From Bombella intestini (GTDB lineage Bacteria; Pseudomonadota; Alphaproteobacteria; Acetobacterales; Acetobacteraceae), in assembly GCF_002003665.1 (NCBI RefSeq), contig NZ_JATM01000005.1, positions 1-64,000 on the forward strand: 64,000 nucleotides of DNA, written 5' to 3'. How positions within the stretch are numbered: position 1 is the first letter of the stretch; each line of letters starts with the position of its first letter. Under the pieces are notes generated by a model. The model was given only the letters and a program-made list of their open reading frames with translations, was not told the DNA's origin and made no database searches. A program made the translations under genes and the position numbers. Shown piece after piece: positions 18,601 to 26,779 of this stretch.

Positions 18601-18941
18601 GGCTAGTAAAGAAAAATGCCATTCTGGTGATCGACTTCGCCTTATACATCCGCCAGCATCACCCGGACATGACAGCAGAAGAAACCATCCGCCATGCCTC
18701 CGTCACACGCTTCCGCCCTATCCTAATGACAACACTGGCCGCAGCCCTCGGCGGCATCCCACTGCTGATGAGCCAAGGCTATGGCTGCGAATTGCGCCAC
18801 CCGCTCGGCGTGGCCATTCTGGGCGGGATGGCTGTCAGCCAGCTCCTTACTTTCTACACCACACCAACAGTCTATCTCCTGCTGGAAGGGCTGAAACACC
18901 GCAGCCTGACATTAATAGGCAGAATGCGGGCTGCTCTATAA
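15627..18941 (+). CDS. RND-family efflux pump, inner-membrane subunit
   Basis: 1104 residues with the duplicated RND architecture: TM1 (VATTLLALAIFLSGLIALPF), first periplasmic domain, the TM4 proton-relay pair in VIDDAIVVLEN, second periplasmic domain, and TM10 with the conserved Lys in GLVKKNAILVIDF. It belongs to the hydrophobe/amphiphile group (MdtB/MdtC-like). No membrane-fusion or outer-membrane partner gene adjoins it, so it must recruit them from elsewhere. The second periplasmic domain carries a Ser/Asn/Ala-rich stretch of roughly 45-50 residues (around NKLSGNSSNGAAVSS) where relatives have a short loop. The ribosome site before 15627 is weak. Confidence 0.9.
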   Translation: MVFCRLFIDRPVATTLLALAIFLSGLIALPFLPISTMPDMTATSIMVIANQPGADPQQMATSVSTPLERRLAAIADIQTLESVTNSGQTSIFLDFSSSRDINGALRDVQAALHAARSDLPTSTLAADPQAFKLDGDKPIYLLHLTSDQLPRAQLYDLATIRVRPVLAQIAGVGRVELFGASNPAVRVELNPYPLYRWGLNPEDIRSALASANAFTPKGFINSGNQRIQLQTNDQAIDAAHYKDLIVAYRNGQNPIYLKDISTVRDDVQDVYQNSTLNGKTAITIAVIPQPHANAVEIVNDIVKRMPRLQQALPASAELRTGLDLSLTIRASLVDAKQTLVISIFLVVLVIALFFRHPASTLIPAITIPIALAGTLTVMAWFSFSLDILSLMALTIAVGFVIDDAIVVLENIARHMENGMDRYQASIHGTSEIAFTIVSISLSLIAVFIPLLSIPGTLGSALHEFAMTMAATITISMVLSLTLTPMLCAHFLTIEPAGSTPKAPHRPRYSLLEDPVAWALYGVRRTIQSVETGLARLTSLYDRSMHWSLRHPRLIGLTLPGSFLLMVGIIAIMPKTAIPRMDLAILQGSINGEPSLSFKALTRRMHQVESIIQKDPAVQTVVTFNRTSYTGRIFVTLKDKSLRDSIPVVLARLRKAIPQQAGAEAFFWALNNGRQGGGDSNTTGNYRYVLQSDSNGPLYATIPPLLTQLRASGKFRNLSTDAEDLSFFANILIHRDLEARYNITPQLVQNALFDAYGQSIVSTIHLPLTNHRVVMVVAEPFREYPNTLHHLWLSTSAGTAAGGIASNLIRVRSKGTLSTQASLARDSVTNSLANKLSGNSSNGAAVSSARETMIPLDNVASIVKTPMPLSITHHNGYYATTLSFDLADGTSYDDAIALIHRALVNLHASDKIHGEFTGTTGETTDLMLNALLAFLAAVAIMYITLGILYESLLHPLTILSTLPSAGVGGVLGLWIAGEQFSLVAIIGVILLTGLVKKNAILVIDFALYIRQHHPDMTAEETIRHASVTRFRPILMTTLAAALGGIPLLMSQGYGCELRHPLGVAILGGMAVSQLLTFYTTPTVYLLLEGLKHRSLTLIGRMRAAL

Positions 18942-19054
18942 GCCGCCTCTTATAAGCTCAACAGGGGAAAACGGTCAGACACGCTATGATGGGGCCGATT
19001 GCACCGCCCTGCTGCTCTTCCTATAAATGGAGGCCCTGAGGAGGAGGCCCGCCC

Positions 19055-19729
19055 ATGACCCAGAAACACGATGCCAACCCGGCCCATTCATCCCTTGATG
19101 ATGGAGAATCCCTTCTACCCCGCCCGACCCGCCGCACGGTCCTAACAGCCGGGTCTCTTGCTCTAGGTGGTGCTGGTGCCTGCACACTGGCTGTGCCGTT
19201 TCTGGATAGTCTCCGCCGCACACAAGCAAGCTCTGCTGCCAGCACGCAGGAACAGACCGTCATGGATGTTTCCGTACAAGACCTTGCGCCCGGCGCACAT
19301 AAGGTCGTTGTCTGGCAAGGAATGCCTGTAGCCATCCAACACCGCACGCCGGAGATGATTCGGGCGTTGGAAGACCCCGCCCTCCTTGCCCAGCTATTGG
19401 ACCCGCAATCCCGCATACGGCAGCAACCCCGTGAAGCCGAAAATGCCCACCGGTCCCTCCGACCAGACTATGGCGTGTATGTTACCATCTGCACCCATCT
19501 GGGCTGCGTGCCAGACTACCAGAACATCGCCAGCCTACCCGCCTCTGGCGGGTTCTTTTGCCCCTGTCATGGGTCGCAATTTGATGGAGCAGGCCGGGTC
19601 CTCCGCAACATGCCTGCCCCCTATAACCTGCCGGTTCCGCCGCTCCATTTCGTGGATGACCATACAATCCGACTGGGTGAAAGCACACTCTCACCCCATT
19701 ACAGCATGAACAGCATCCAGCAGCTCTAA
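19055..19729 (+). CDS. petA: Ubiquinol-cytochrome c reductase, Rieske iron-sulfur subunit
   Basis: 224 residues. The N-terminal anchor has a twin arginine (TRRTVLTAGSLALGGAG) that would route it through Tat. The 2Fe-2S ligands are in CTHLGC and CPCHGSQFDG. It transfers electrons from ubiquinol to cytochrome c1 in the bc1 complex at the cytoplasmic membrane. A strong GAGGAGGAGG site precedes the ATG. First gene of petABC. Confidence 0.97.
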   Translation: MTQKHDANPAHSSLDDGESLLPRPTRRTVLTAGSLALGGAGACTLAVPFLDSLRRTQASSAASTQEQTVMDVSVQDLAPGAHKVVVWQGMPVAIQHRTPEMIRALEDPALLAQLLDPQSRIRQQPREAENAHRSLRPDYGVYVTICTHLGCVPDYQNIASLPASGGFFCPCHGSQFDGAGRVLRNMPAPYNLPVPPLHFVDDHTIRLGESTLSPHYSMNSIQQL

Positions 19730-19744
19730 GGGATAGTCCGCACC

Positions 19745-20938
19745 ATGAAAGACAGCACGCCCCCGACCGGCAACTGGCTCGACTCTCGCCTCCCCTTCCT
19801 GCGGCCTTTCTGCCAGCATATGGCCCGCTTTCCCATGCCACCGGTCAATCTGCTCTGGACAATGGGGGCCTGCCTAATGGTCACCTTCGGGCTGATGTTC
19901 GTTAGCGGGCTGTTTCTGTCCCTACATTATCAGCCCGATCTCTCTCTAGCCTTTGACAGTGTAGAAGCCATAGAACGGCGGGTTCCCTCCGGCTGGCTCA
20001 TCCGCAGCATCCATACGGGGGGTGTCAGCATGTTGTTTGCTGCGCTCTATATCCATGTCGGACGGGGCCTCTGGTACGGGTCGTACAAAGCCCCACGAGA
20101 AATAGTCTGGCTCTCCGGCCTGTTCCTGATGCTTCTTTTCATGACAACCGCCTTTGCAGGCTATGTGCTGCCATGGGGACAAATGTCCTATTGGGGAGCT
20201 ACTGTTATCACCCATGCCGTGGAGGCCATACCAGGTATCGGGCACGGGCTGCTCGTCTATCTGCTGGGAGAAGACACTCTGGGCGGCGTAGCCCTGCACC
20301 GCTTCTTCATCCTACATTTCACGCTTGGCTTCATCATCGCTGCAATAGTCGGGCTCCATATACTCTGCCTGCATGGTACAGGCTCCAGCAATCCTACGCT
20401 AGACAGCCCCCATCCGGATCGCACGACCCGCCCCTTTGCCCCGTTTTATGTGACGAAGGATTGTTTAGCTGTCTGCGTATTTCTGGCTATTTTTACCGTG
20501 TTGATTTTCTTCCTACCGGGGTTGCTAAGCAAGCTGGATAACATCATCCCAGCCAACCCTCTCAAAACACCAGCAGACATCACACCGGAATGGTATCTAG
20601 CTCCATGGTTTGCCATGCTACGGGCTATTCCCTCCCGTCTCGGTGGGCTGATTGCAGCAGCCTCCAGCCTGCTGGTCCTCTTCCTCCTGCCGTGGCTAGA
20701 CCGCTCCCCCCGCCATAATGCAACCTACCGTCCGCTAGTCCGGTTAGGTATGGGGCTCTTCTTTATCGCCTTCATCACCCTCATTCTGGCAGGGATGCAC
20801 GGGGCCACACCTCTGTGGGTCTGGCTCAGCCGAGGGGCCATGTTGGTGTGGTTTCTCACTTTTCTAGTACTGCTCCCTCTGTCTGCTCACAGAGAACGAC
20901 AGGCCAGTAACGCCCCCACACAGGGAGAGACACCATGA
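19745..20938 (+). CDS. petB: Cytochrome b subunit of the bc1 complex
   Basis: 397 residues, eight or so membrane helices. Heme-binding and quinone-site signatures are present: GYVLPWGQMSYWGATVI, HRFFILHFTLGF, and the PEWY motif in TPEWYLAPWFAMLRAI. It carries the two b hemes and both quinone pockets. It starts 15 nt after petA and overlaps petC by four bases (ATGA), which implies translational coupling. Confidence 0.97.
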   Translation: MKDSTPPTGNWLDSRLPFLRPFCQHMARFPMPPVNLLWTMGACLMVTFGLMFVSGLFLSLHYQPDLSLAFDSVEAIERRVPSGWLIRSIHTGGVSMLFAALYIHVGRGLWYGSYKAPREIVWLSGLFLMLLFMTTAFAGYVLPWGQMSYWGATVITHAVEAIPGIGHGLLVYLLGEDTLGGVALHRFFILHFTLGFIIAAIVGLHILCLHGTGSSNPTLDSPHPDRTTRPFAPFYVTKDCLAVCVFLAIFTVLIFFLPGLLSKLDNIIPANPLKTPADITPEWYLAPWFAMLRAIPSRLGGLIAAASSLLVLFLLPWLDRSPRHNATYRPLVRLGMGLFFIAFITLILAGMHGATPLWVWLSRGAMLVWFLTFLVLLPLSAHRERQASNAPTQGETP

Positions 20939-21675
20939 TGCGTTCGTGCTTCCGCCCAACAGGCATGGTCTTTCTAGCCGCCCTATCCCTAACCAGCCTC
21001 TCCACCACGGCCAGAGCGAACAGCCCTGCCCCAGTGCAGGCACCCGCTACACAGGCGGCGGCTCTCACAGCCGACCCTCTGCCTACCATGCGCCCAGAAG
21101 AACGAGGATTGATGATCTTCCAGCAGGTATGTAGCTCCTGCCACAGCATGGAACGTGCCCATTATGGGGACATGATCGGACTCCAGCCCTCTGTCACGGC
21201 TCTACAGCACTGGGCACAGCAGCGTCATGCAGGGCTGGAAAGCCCTATCGCCTCTCCCTATCCCAGCGTCGCCGTGGGCAAGGCCAATAATGGCGGAGAC
21301 TATCCGCCAGACCTCTCCCACATTGCCCGGACCATCCGGGGTGGGCCGGATTATATCCGCCAGATGCTGGCAGGCTACCGCCCAACCCCTCCTGGCGTCA
21401 CACTGGCCCCGAACACCTATTACAATCCCATAGCCTTAACACATCACCACAAATTCAAGATGCGCCCGCCGTTGCATGAAGGGATGATCACCTTTCCCGA
21501 TGGGACACAGGCCACCATTCCCCAAATGGCCAGCGATGTAACGGCCTTCCTTCAATGGGCAGATGATTCCCATCGCCGGACCCGCCAGTTCATCGGCACG
21601 GCGGTACTGCTCTATCTCGCCCTACTTGGCGGGGTGCTGCTCGCCCTATGGCGGCTGCTGAAACGAACTGCCTGA
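20935..21675 (+). CDS. petC: Cytochrome c1 subunit of the bc1 complex
   Basis: 246 residues with a signal peptide (to about TARA), one covalent heme site CSSCH, the usual distal-methionine region (FKMRPPLHEGMITF) and a C-terminal membrane anchor (TAVLLYLALLGGVLLALW). It passes electrons from the Rieske protein to a soluble or membrane cytochrome c. Last gene of the operon, followed by a terminator. An ATG one codon later is an equally possible start. Confidence 0.97.
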   Translation: MMRSCFRPTGMVFLAALSLTSLSTTARANSPAPVQAPATQAAALTADPLPTMRPEERGLMIFQQVCSSCHSMERAHYGDMIGLQPSVTALQHWAQQRHAGLESPIASPYPSVAVGKANNGGDYPPDLSHIARTIRGGPDYIRQMLAGYRPTPPGVTLAPNTYYNPIALTHHHKFKMRPPLHEGMITFPDGTQATIPQMASDVTAFLQWADDSHRRTRQFIGTAVLLYLALLGGVLLALWRLLKRTA

Positions 21676-21680
21676 AACAG

Positions 21681-21719
21681 AAGAAACCCCGCCGGGAACT
21701 CCTCAGGCGGGGTTTCTTT
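21681..21719 (+). terminator. Intrinsic terminator of petABC
   Basis: AAGAAACCCCGCC pairs with GGCGGGGTTTCTT over a 12-base loop and runs into T residues, five bases after the petC stop. Confidence 0.92.
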
Positions 21720-21752
21720 AAATTTCAAGGGAAATAGTTTTCTTATATCAAC

Positions 21753-21974
21753 CTATAGGCGCCTCCCCAGCCCGAAGGCGAAAAAACGCCTAACCCAGCC
21801 TGCACCGGACGACCAAGGACGGGTGAAAAAAACATACTCAAAACCAGAATGACCACATTTTTTACACCGTATCACTTTGGGCATAAGCACATCTGACGGC
21901 TGATGTGACACATAAACAGCCCCACAGGATGTGCAGACCTGCTTCATGTATCTGTCAGGCGTATAAACCACCAT
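21753..21974 (-). CDS. Small zinc-ribbon protein
   Basis: 73 residues from the ATG at 21974, chosen because GGAGGGAG lies eight bases upstream. A further ATG at 22010 has no such site. Two CxxC pairs (CTSCG and CKKCG) about 25 residues apart would bind one zinc ion. The basic, aromatic C-terminus (WVRRFFAFGLGRRL) has no family I can name. It converges on petC and precedes nothing obvious. Confidence 0.65.
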   Translation of the reverse strand: MVVYTPDRYMKQVCTSCGAVYVSHQPSDVLMPKVIRCKKCGHSGFEYVFFTRPWSSGAGWVRRFFAFGLGRRL

Positions 21975-22098
21975 ACGAGCGTCTCCCTCCACAACAGACC
22001 ATGCCCTCATGAAGAAAACATGGTCTGTCCTGCTTCACTGAATGACCTAGTACCAGCCCGGTATGTCAGTTCCGGTCATAGGACATCAAAAAGCCCTT

Positions 22099-23148
22099 TC
22101 AGGGAGCTGGATTAGCGTTCAACTGATGGATGGCGTTTATCTTCTCTTCCAGCTCTGGAGTAATCTCCACATGAATAGAGGTCAGTGCCGTCTCAAGCTG
22201 TTCCATCGTCGTGGCCCCGATGATGTTGGAGGTCACAAAGGGACGGGACGTAACGAAGGCTATGGCCATCTGGGCAAAATCTAGCCCGAATTCCTTCGCC
22301 AGAGCCTGATAGGCCCGGATGGCATCATCCACACCCGGCTTTTCGTACCGCTGACCACGATTGAATAAAGTCGTGCGGGCTCCCGGTGGGCGGGCACCAT
22401 CCAGATATTTTCCGGTCAGATAGCCCTGCGCCAGAGGAGAATAAGCCAGCAGGCCGACATCTTCCCGCAACCCCATCTCGGCCAGACCAATCTCATAGGT
22501 CCGGTTCAACAGATTGTAGGCGTTCTGAATAGAGGCAATGCGAGGCTGCTTTTCCTCCCGTGAGACACGCAGGAACTCAGATACACCCCAAGCGGTCTCG
22601 TTGGACAAGCCAACATGACGGACCTTTCCTTCCTTCACCAACTCACCCAGAGCACCCAGTGTCTCAGCGATCGGCACTTCATCGGCATCGGAGAGCGTAC
22701 GGAATGTCGTACCGCCCTCGCCAAAGATGTTGATCTCACGATCCGGCCAATGAAGCTGGTAAAGGTCCAAATAGTCAGTATTCAGCCTCTTCAGGGACTC
22801 ATCAATGGCATAGCGTATCTGCTGCGGGGTCAAGCGGGGCTTTTCCCCACCGGGCCGGAACCAGTCATTTTGACTACGCCCGACCACCTTGCTGGCCAGA
22901 ATGACCTTATCCCGGTTACCACGGGCCTTCAGCCAGCTTCCCACGATCCGCTCGGTCGAACCCTGCGTTTCTGCCCGTGGAGGAATGGAATAAAGCTCTG
23001 CCGTGTCGATGAAATTTACGCCATGTTCGAGAGCCTTATCGAGCTGGGCATGGCCCTCAGCTTCCGTATTCTGCTGGCCGAATGTCATAGTCCCAAGGCA
23101 TAGTTCACTTACCTTAAGGCCAGTCCGCCCCAGTGTTCTGTACTGCAT
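22099..23148 (-). CDS. tas: NADP(H)-dependent aldo/keto reductase (Tas-like)
   Basis: The start MQYRTLGRTGLKVSELCLGT (23148) has GGAGAAACGGCC before it. The longer frame is not needed. 349 residues with the Tas hallmarks: FGQQNTEAEGHAQLDKALEHG, the catalytic Asp and Tyr in FIDTAELY, a Lys in ILASKVVG, and LYQLHWPDR. The chain length and the NIFGEGGT insert fit Tas rather than general aldo/keto reductases. The physiological substrate is unknown. Divergent from the response regulator at 23322. Confidence 0.88.
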   Translation of the reverse strand: MQYRTLGRTGLKVSELCLGTMTFGQQNTEAEGHAQLDKALEHGVNFIDTAELYSIPPRAETQGSTERIVGSWLKARGNRDKVILASKVVGRSQNDWFRPGGEKPRLTPQQIRYAIDESLKRLNTDYLDLYQLHWPDREINIFGEGGTTFRTLSDADEVPIAETLGALGELVKEGKVRHVGLSNETAWGVSEFLRVSREEKQPRIASIQNAYNLLNRTYEIGLAEMGLREDVGLLAYSPLAQGYLTGKYLDGARPPGARTTLFNRGQRYEKPGVDDAIRAYQALAKEFGLDFAQMAIAFVTSRPFVTSNIIGATTMEQLETALTSIHVEITPELEEKINAIHQLNANPAP

Positions 23149-23321
23149 GGCCGTTTCTCCCTGTCTGTGATCGAAGCATGTCGGGATCAGGCATCCTGAC
23201 ATGCCCGTAATGTAAGGCGATGCGACCGGAAACAGGCATACTTCCCTTTTGCCCCGGCTTGCCGCTATCCTGCCCTCATAGAAATGCACAATGCAGCATA
23301 TCAGGAAAACAGGCAGGGCCA

Positions 23322-24008
23322 ATGCGTATTCTACTGGTTGAGGATGATCCGACTGTCCGCTCCTTTGTTCTCAAAGGGCTGAAAGAGGCAGGGCACAATG
23401 TGGATCAAGCCGATAATGGTAAAGATGGACTCTATCTCGCCATCGGAGAGAAATACGACATCATCATCCTCGACAGGATGCTTCCCGGCGGCATAGACGG
23501 GCTGAACATCCTTGAGACCATACGGGGCCAGAAAAATAACACCCCTGTACTACTGCTTTCTGCCCTTTCCGACGTGGATGACAGAGTGGACGGCCTGCGG
23601 GCTGGCGGGGATGATTATGTGACAAAACCCTTTGCTTTTTCCGAGCTTCTGGCCCGTGTGGAAGCATTAGGCCGCCGTGGACATAATGAGTCCGCCCCCG
23701 AAACATCCCTCACCGTGGGGGACCTAACGCTAGACCTTCTCTCCCGCGAAGTTCGCCGCAATGGGCAAAAAATCGACCTTCAGCCCCGTGAATTCCGCTT
23801 GTTAGAATTCCTTGTCCGCCATGCTGGGCAGGTCGTCACCCGGACGATGCTGCTAGAAAAGGTCTGGGACTATCATTTCGACCCACAGACAAACGTTATT
23901 GACGTCCATGTCTCCCGTTTGCGCCAAAAGGTGGACAAGCCGTTCGAGACGGCCATCATCCACACGGTCCGCAATGCAGGCTACATCCTCCGCCCCGCTC
24001 AGGACTGA
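23322..24008 (+). CDS. OmpR-family response regulator
   Basis: 228 residues from MRILLVEDDPTVRSFVLKGL (AGG upstream of 23322). The upstream frame overlaps the divergent promoter and was rejected. Receiver: VEDDP, phosphoacceptor Asp51 (IIILDRMLPGG), Lys in VTKPFAF. The C-terminal winged helix includes LQPREFRLLEFLVRHAG and NVIDVHVSRLRQKVD. It pairs with the kinase 14 nt downstream. The overall resemblance is to QseB/PmrA/CopR-like regulators, and the signal is not evident. Confidence 0.92.
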   Translation: MRILLVEDDPTVRSFVLKGLKEAGHNVDQADNGKDGLYLAIGEKYDIIILDRMLPGGIDGLNILETIRGQKNNTPVLLLSALSDVDDRVDGLRAGGDDYVTKPFAFSELLARVEALGRRGHNESAPETSLTVGDLTLDLLSREVRRNGQKIDLQPREFRLLEFLVRHAGQVVTRTMLLEKVWDYHFDPQTNVIDVHVSRLRQKVDKPFETAIIHTVRNAGYILRPAQD

Positions 24009-24022
24009 CAAGACCAGACACT

Positions 24023-25540
24023 ATGGCAAAGGACAGAACACCCCCTCGCCGCCGCCGATGGTTCTACCGCCTTGCTATCCGCAATGGGACCGGAAAACGG
24101 CGTTGGCCCATCCGCTCGGCAGGGATCAACTTTGCACTGGGCTATGGTGTTCTGTTCCTCATTTCGGCAACGCTGTTCCTATCTTTCATCTGGTGGAGCA
24201 GCACCAGCCTGCTAAATGACCATGTCCGGGCCTTCATAGAGACCGATGCCCAAGAGCTGCGGCACCGCTGGAACCACGGGGGGGCCGAAGCTCTTGGGGA
24301 TGCGATCAACGACAGGCTGGAACAGAATATTGATGACGATGCTCTCTATCTGCTCATGGACCGCCACGGCAGACGACTAGCCGGAAATCTGCCGGGTTGG
24401 CCTGTCGCCATCGAGAAGATGAATCATTTCTATGAACTGACCATCCGTCGCTACACCTTCACCACACCAGCCCAGTTTAAGGCCTATGCCCTGCCCCATG
24501 GGTTCAGATTGATTGTCGGACACGACATACGGGGCCGTACTCTCCTCAGTACCGTCATTACCCGCACGGTCATCTGGTGTGCGGTTATGATCTCCCTACT
24601 GGCTGTAGGGGGGGCACTGGTGGTACGGGACCTCTTCCGCCGCATGGTCGGCTCCATCGCCCGCACAGCCTCCGCCGTTGCCAATGGCGACCTCAACCAC
24701 CGCATCACTCTAACAGGCAGCGAAACCGACCTTGTCGCCGAGACAGTCAACACCATGCTGGATAGGATAAACCGGCTGATGGAAGGTGTCCGGCAGGTCT
24801 CCAACGCCATCGCACATGACCTGAGAACCCCCATAACGCGGGCCCGCAACCAACTAGAAGAAGCCCTCTTCTCCTCCTCATCCCCCGATGAGCTGCGTGT
24901 GGCCGTCGATAAAGCCATTGTAGACCTAGACCACATCACCGGCATTTTTGAGGCCCTCCTCCGCATCGCCCAAATCGAGGCCGGTGCCCGACGCTCGGCC
25001 TTTACAATCGTTGATCTTAACCAGCTTCTCGCCAATATGGCCGAGCTTTATGAAGCCTCCGCTGAAGATGCCGGATTGAAGCTAAAACTAAATGTCACGA
25101 CGCTGCCTGCCTTGTTCGGCGATGAGCGCATGCTGCAACAAGCACTCGCCAATCTTCTGGACAATGCCATCAAATTTTCCCCACCTGACAGCACGCTAAC
25201 CCTAAGTGCCCATCCTGTTATGGCGACGACAGCCTCCGGCATTACCAACGAGCGACAACGCCCCCTAGGGCTTGAGATCAGCGTGCAAGATCAGGGTCCC
25301 GGTATGAATGATGCCGATATACTCCGTGCCCATGAGCGTTTCTTCCGTGCCGAGAGCGCACGCAATACACCCGGCTCCGGCCTTGGGCTTTCTCTGGTAC
25401 AGGCTGTCACCAGCCTGCATCATGGCCGTCTGATCCTCACTCAGGCCAACCCGGGCCTGAAAGTCACCCTCTTTCTCCCCCTAACACCAGAGGCCGAGCA
25501 GACTAGCAGAAGCACCACGCCAACACGTAATACATCATGA
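24023..25540 (+). CDS. Sensor histidine kinase with HAMP domain
   Basis: 505 residues. The basic N-terminus is followed by TM1 (about 36-58), a periplasmic sensor of some 115 residues, and TM2 (about 181-201). HAMP follows (RMVGSIARTASAVANGDLNH), then HisKA with His265 in NAIAHDLRTPITRARNQL. The ATPase domain has LANLLDNAIKFSP, VQDQGPGM and GSGLGLSLV. It forms a two-component system with the preceding gene. The two small exported proteins that follow could be targets or cofactors. Confidence 0.92.
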   Translation: MAKDRTPPRRRRWFYRLAIRNGTGKRRWPIRSAGINFALGYGVLFLISATLFLSFIWWSSTSLLNDHVRAFIETDAQELRHRWNHGGAEALGDAINDRLEQNIDDDALYLLMDRHGRRLAGNLPGWPVAIEKMNHFYELTIRRYTFTTPAQFKAYALPHGFRLIVGHDIRGRTLLSTVITRTVIWCAVMISLLAVGGALVVRDLFRRMVGSIARTASAVANGDLNHRITLTGSETDLVAETVNTMLDRINRLMEGVRQVSNAIAHDLRTPITRARNQLEEALFSSSSPDELRVAVDKAIVDLDHITGIFEALLRIAQIEAGARRSAFTIVDLNQLLANMAELYEASAEDAGLKLKLNVTTLPALFGDERMLQQALANLLDNAIKFSPPDSTLTLSAHPVMATTASGITNERQRPLGLEISVQDQGPGMNDADILRAHERFFRAESARNTPGSGLGLSLVQAVTSLHHGRLILTQANPGLKVTLFLPLTPEAEQTSRSTTPTRNTS

Positions 25541-25618
25541 GGCCCCACAACCCACCATATCTGTTACTGAATATTCATGCCCTGCCCATCTTTAGGGCAT
25601 ATAAGCTGTGATAGTCCT

Positions 25619-25966
25619 ATGTTCATGCGTACCGTCTTCTTCCTTACTGTCATTCTCTTGCTGATCCAGATGCCGCCTCGGTCGGGGCACGCTTGGGGGT
25701 CGCTACTGCATGATGAGGAAGCCTCCCCTCCAGCGCAGGACCTCGTTATTACCAGCGATAGTCAGGCATATTGCGCTCAACTAAACGAGCATCTGGCAGC
25801 AAAGATGCGTCTGCCCCACGATGTCCCCGTTGGCGCAATGGATGATGCACGGCATCTTCAGGAAGAAGGGCAAGAACTCTGCCAGCAGAACCACATACGA
25901 GCAGGTATAGGCCGCCTACGGCGCGCACTTGTTATACTAAAAAATCAAGAAAGGCCCCACCCATGA
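25619..25966 (+). CDS. Small exported protein of unknown function
   Basis: 115 residues from the ATG at 25619 (MFMRTVFFLTVILLLIQMPP). A second ATG two codons later is equally likely. A signal peptide ends near GHA. The mature part has two cysteines (YCAQLNEH and ELCQQNHI), and a helix with LQEEGQELCQQNHIRAGIGR resembling a family of small alphaproteobacterial exported proteins. Its stop overlaps the next start by four bases (ATGA), so the two are coupled. Confidence 0.68.
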   Translation: MFMRTVFFLTVILLLIQMPPRSGHAWGSLLHDEEASPPAQDLVITSDSQAYCAQLNEHLAAKMRLPHDVPVGAMDDARHLQEEGQELCQQNHIRAGIGRLRRALVILKNQERPHP

Positions 25967-26775
25967 GCCTCCATCGTTCCTTGTCATGCTCTGGTCTGAA
26001 AGCCTTAGCCGCCGGATGCCTACTCAGTAGCGTTGCCCTTTCCACCCCCAATGCGCTGGCTACGCCGGATGGCGGACCGGTTGTTACAACCCCCGCAGAA
26101 CCACCCCCTCATCCTCGCCCGCATGGCACGGTACTATCCTTCTCCGTCTCCGATGAGGCGCAGGCCAAAGCCGATACGCTATCTATCCATTTTGCTGCTA
26201 GGGCAGAAGGTAGCTCCCCCACCATTGCCCAACAGCACCTCAACCAGCTTGTCAGCAATGCTATGTCCATTCTGAAAGACCAACCGGGTATAAAAAGCAC
26301 GGCAGAAAGCTACGCTGTTGGGCAGGAATATGCCCCCCATGACAAGCGAAGCTGGGTTGCCCGTCAGGCTCTGGTATTGAGCAGCCAGAACCGTGATGGT
26401 CTGCTCGCTCTGGCTGAAAAACTCCAGAAACTGGGGCTCAGCATTGAAGACATGCAATGGAGCCTCAACCCCGAGGTTCGTGCAAAGTTGGAGCAGCAAG
26501 CCCGTCTTGGAGCTCTGAAAAAACTCCGCCAACAGGCTGAGGAAGATGCAGCAGCTCTCGGGCAGACCCTGCTTGGTCTGGAACGTGTACATATCGGCAG
26601 CCAAGGCATGGATGACTTCGCACCGCCTCCCCACATAAGCCCTATGCTCATGATGGCCGAAGCCCGCAGTGCCGCCACACCACCGCCTGAAAGCACAGCA
26701 GAGATGCAGACTGTCCGTGTAACGGTCAGTGCGCAGGCCCGTTTAGCACAGGCGCAAGACCTCGCTTCACCCTGA
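25963..26775 (+). CDS. Exported SIMPL-domain (DUF541) protein
   Basis: 270 residues with a signal peptide ending near ALA. A SIMPL domain fills the rest. It opens GTVLSFSVSDEAQAKADTLS, has the IKSTAESYAVGQEYA segment and the GALKKLRQQAEEDAAALGQ helix, and ends with MQTVRVTVSAQARL. Relatives form periplasmic ring-like oligomers and are linked to oxidative stress, but no enzymatic role is known. It lies 4 nt from the convergent protease gene. Confidence 0.85.
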   Translation: MSLHRSLSCSGLKALAAGCLLSSVALSTPNALATPDGGPVVTTPAEPPPHPRPHGTVLSFSVSDEAQAKADTLSIHFAARAEGSSPTIAQQHLNQLVSNAMSILKDQPGIKSTAESYAVGQEYAPHDKRSWVARQALVLSSQNRDGLLALAEKLQKLGLSIEDMQWSLNPEVRAKLEQQARLGALKKLRQQAEEDAAALGQTLLGLERVHIGSQGMDDFAPPPHISPMLMMAEARSAATPPPESTAEMQTVRVTVSAQARLAQAQDLASP

Positions 26776-26779
26776 AGCC

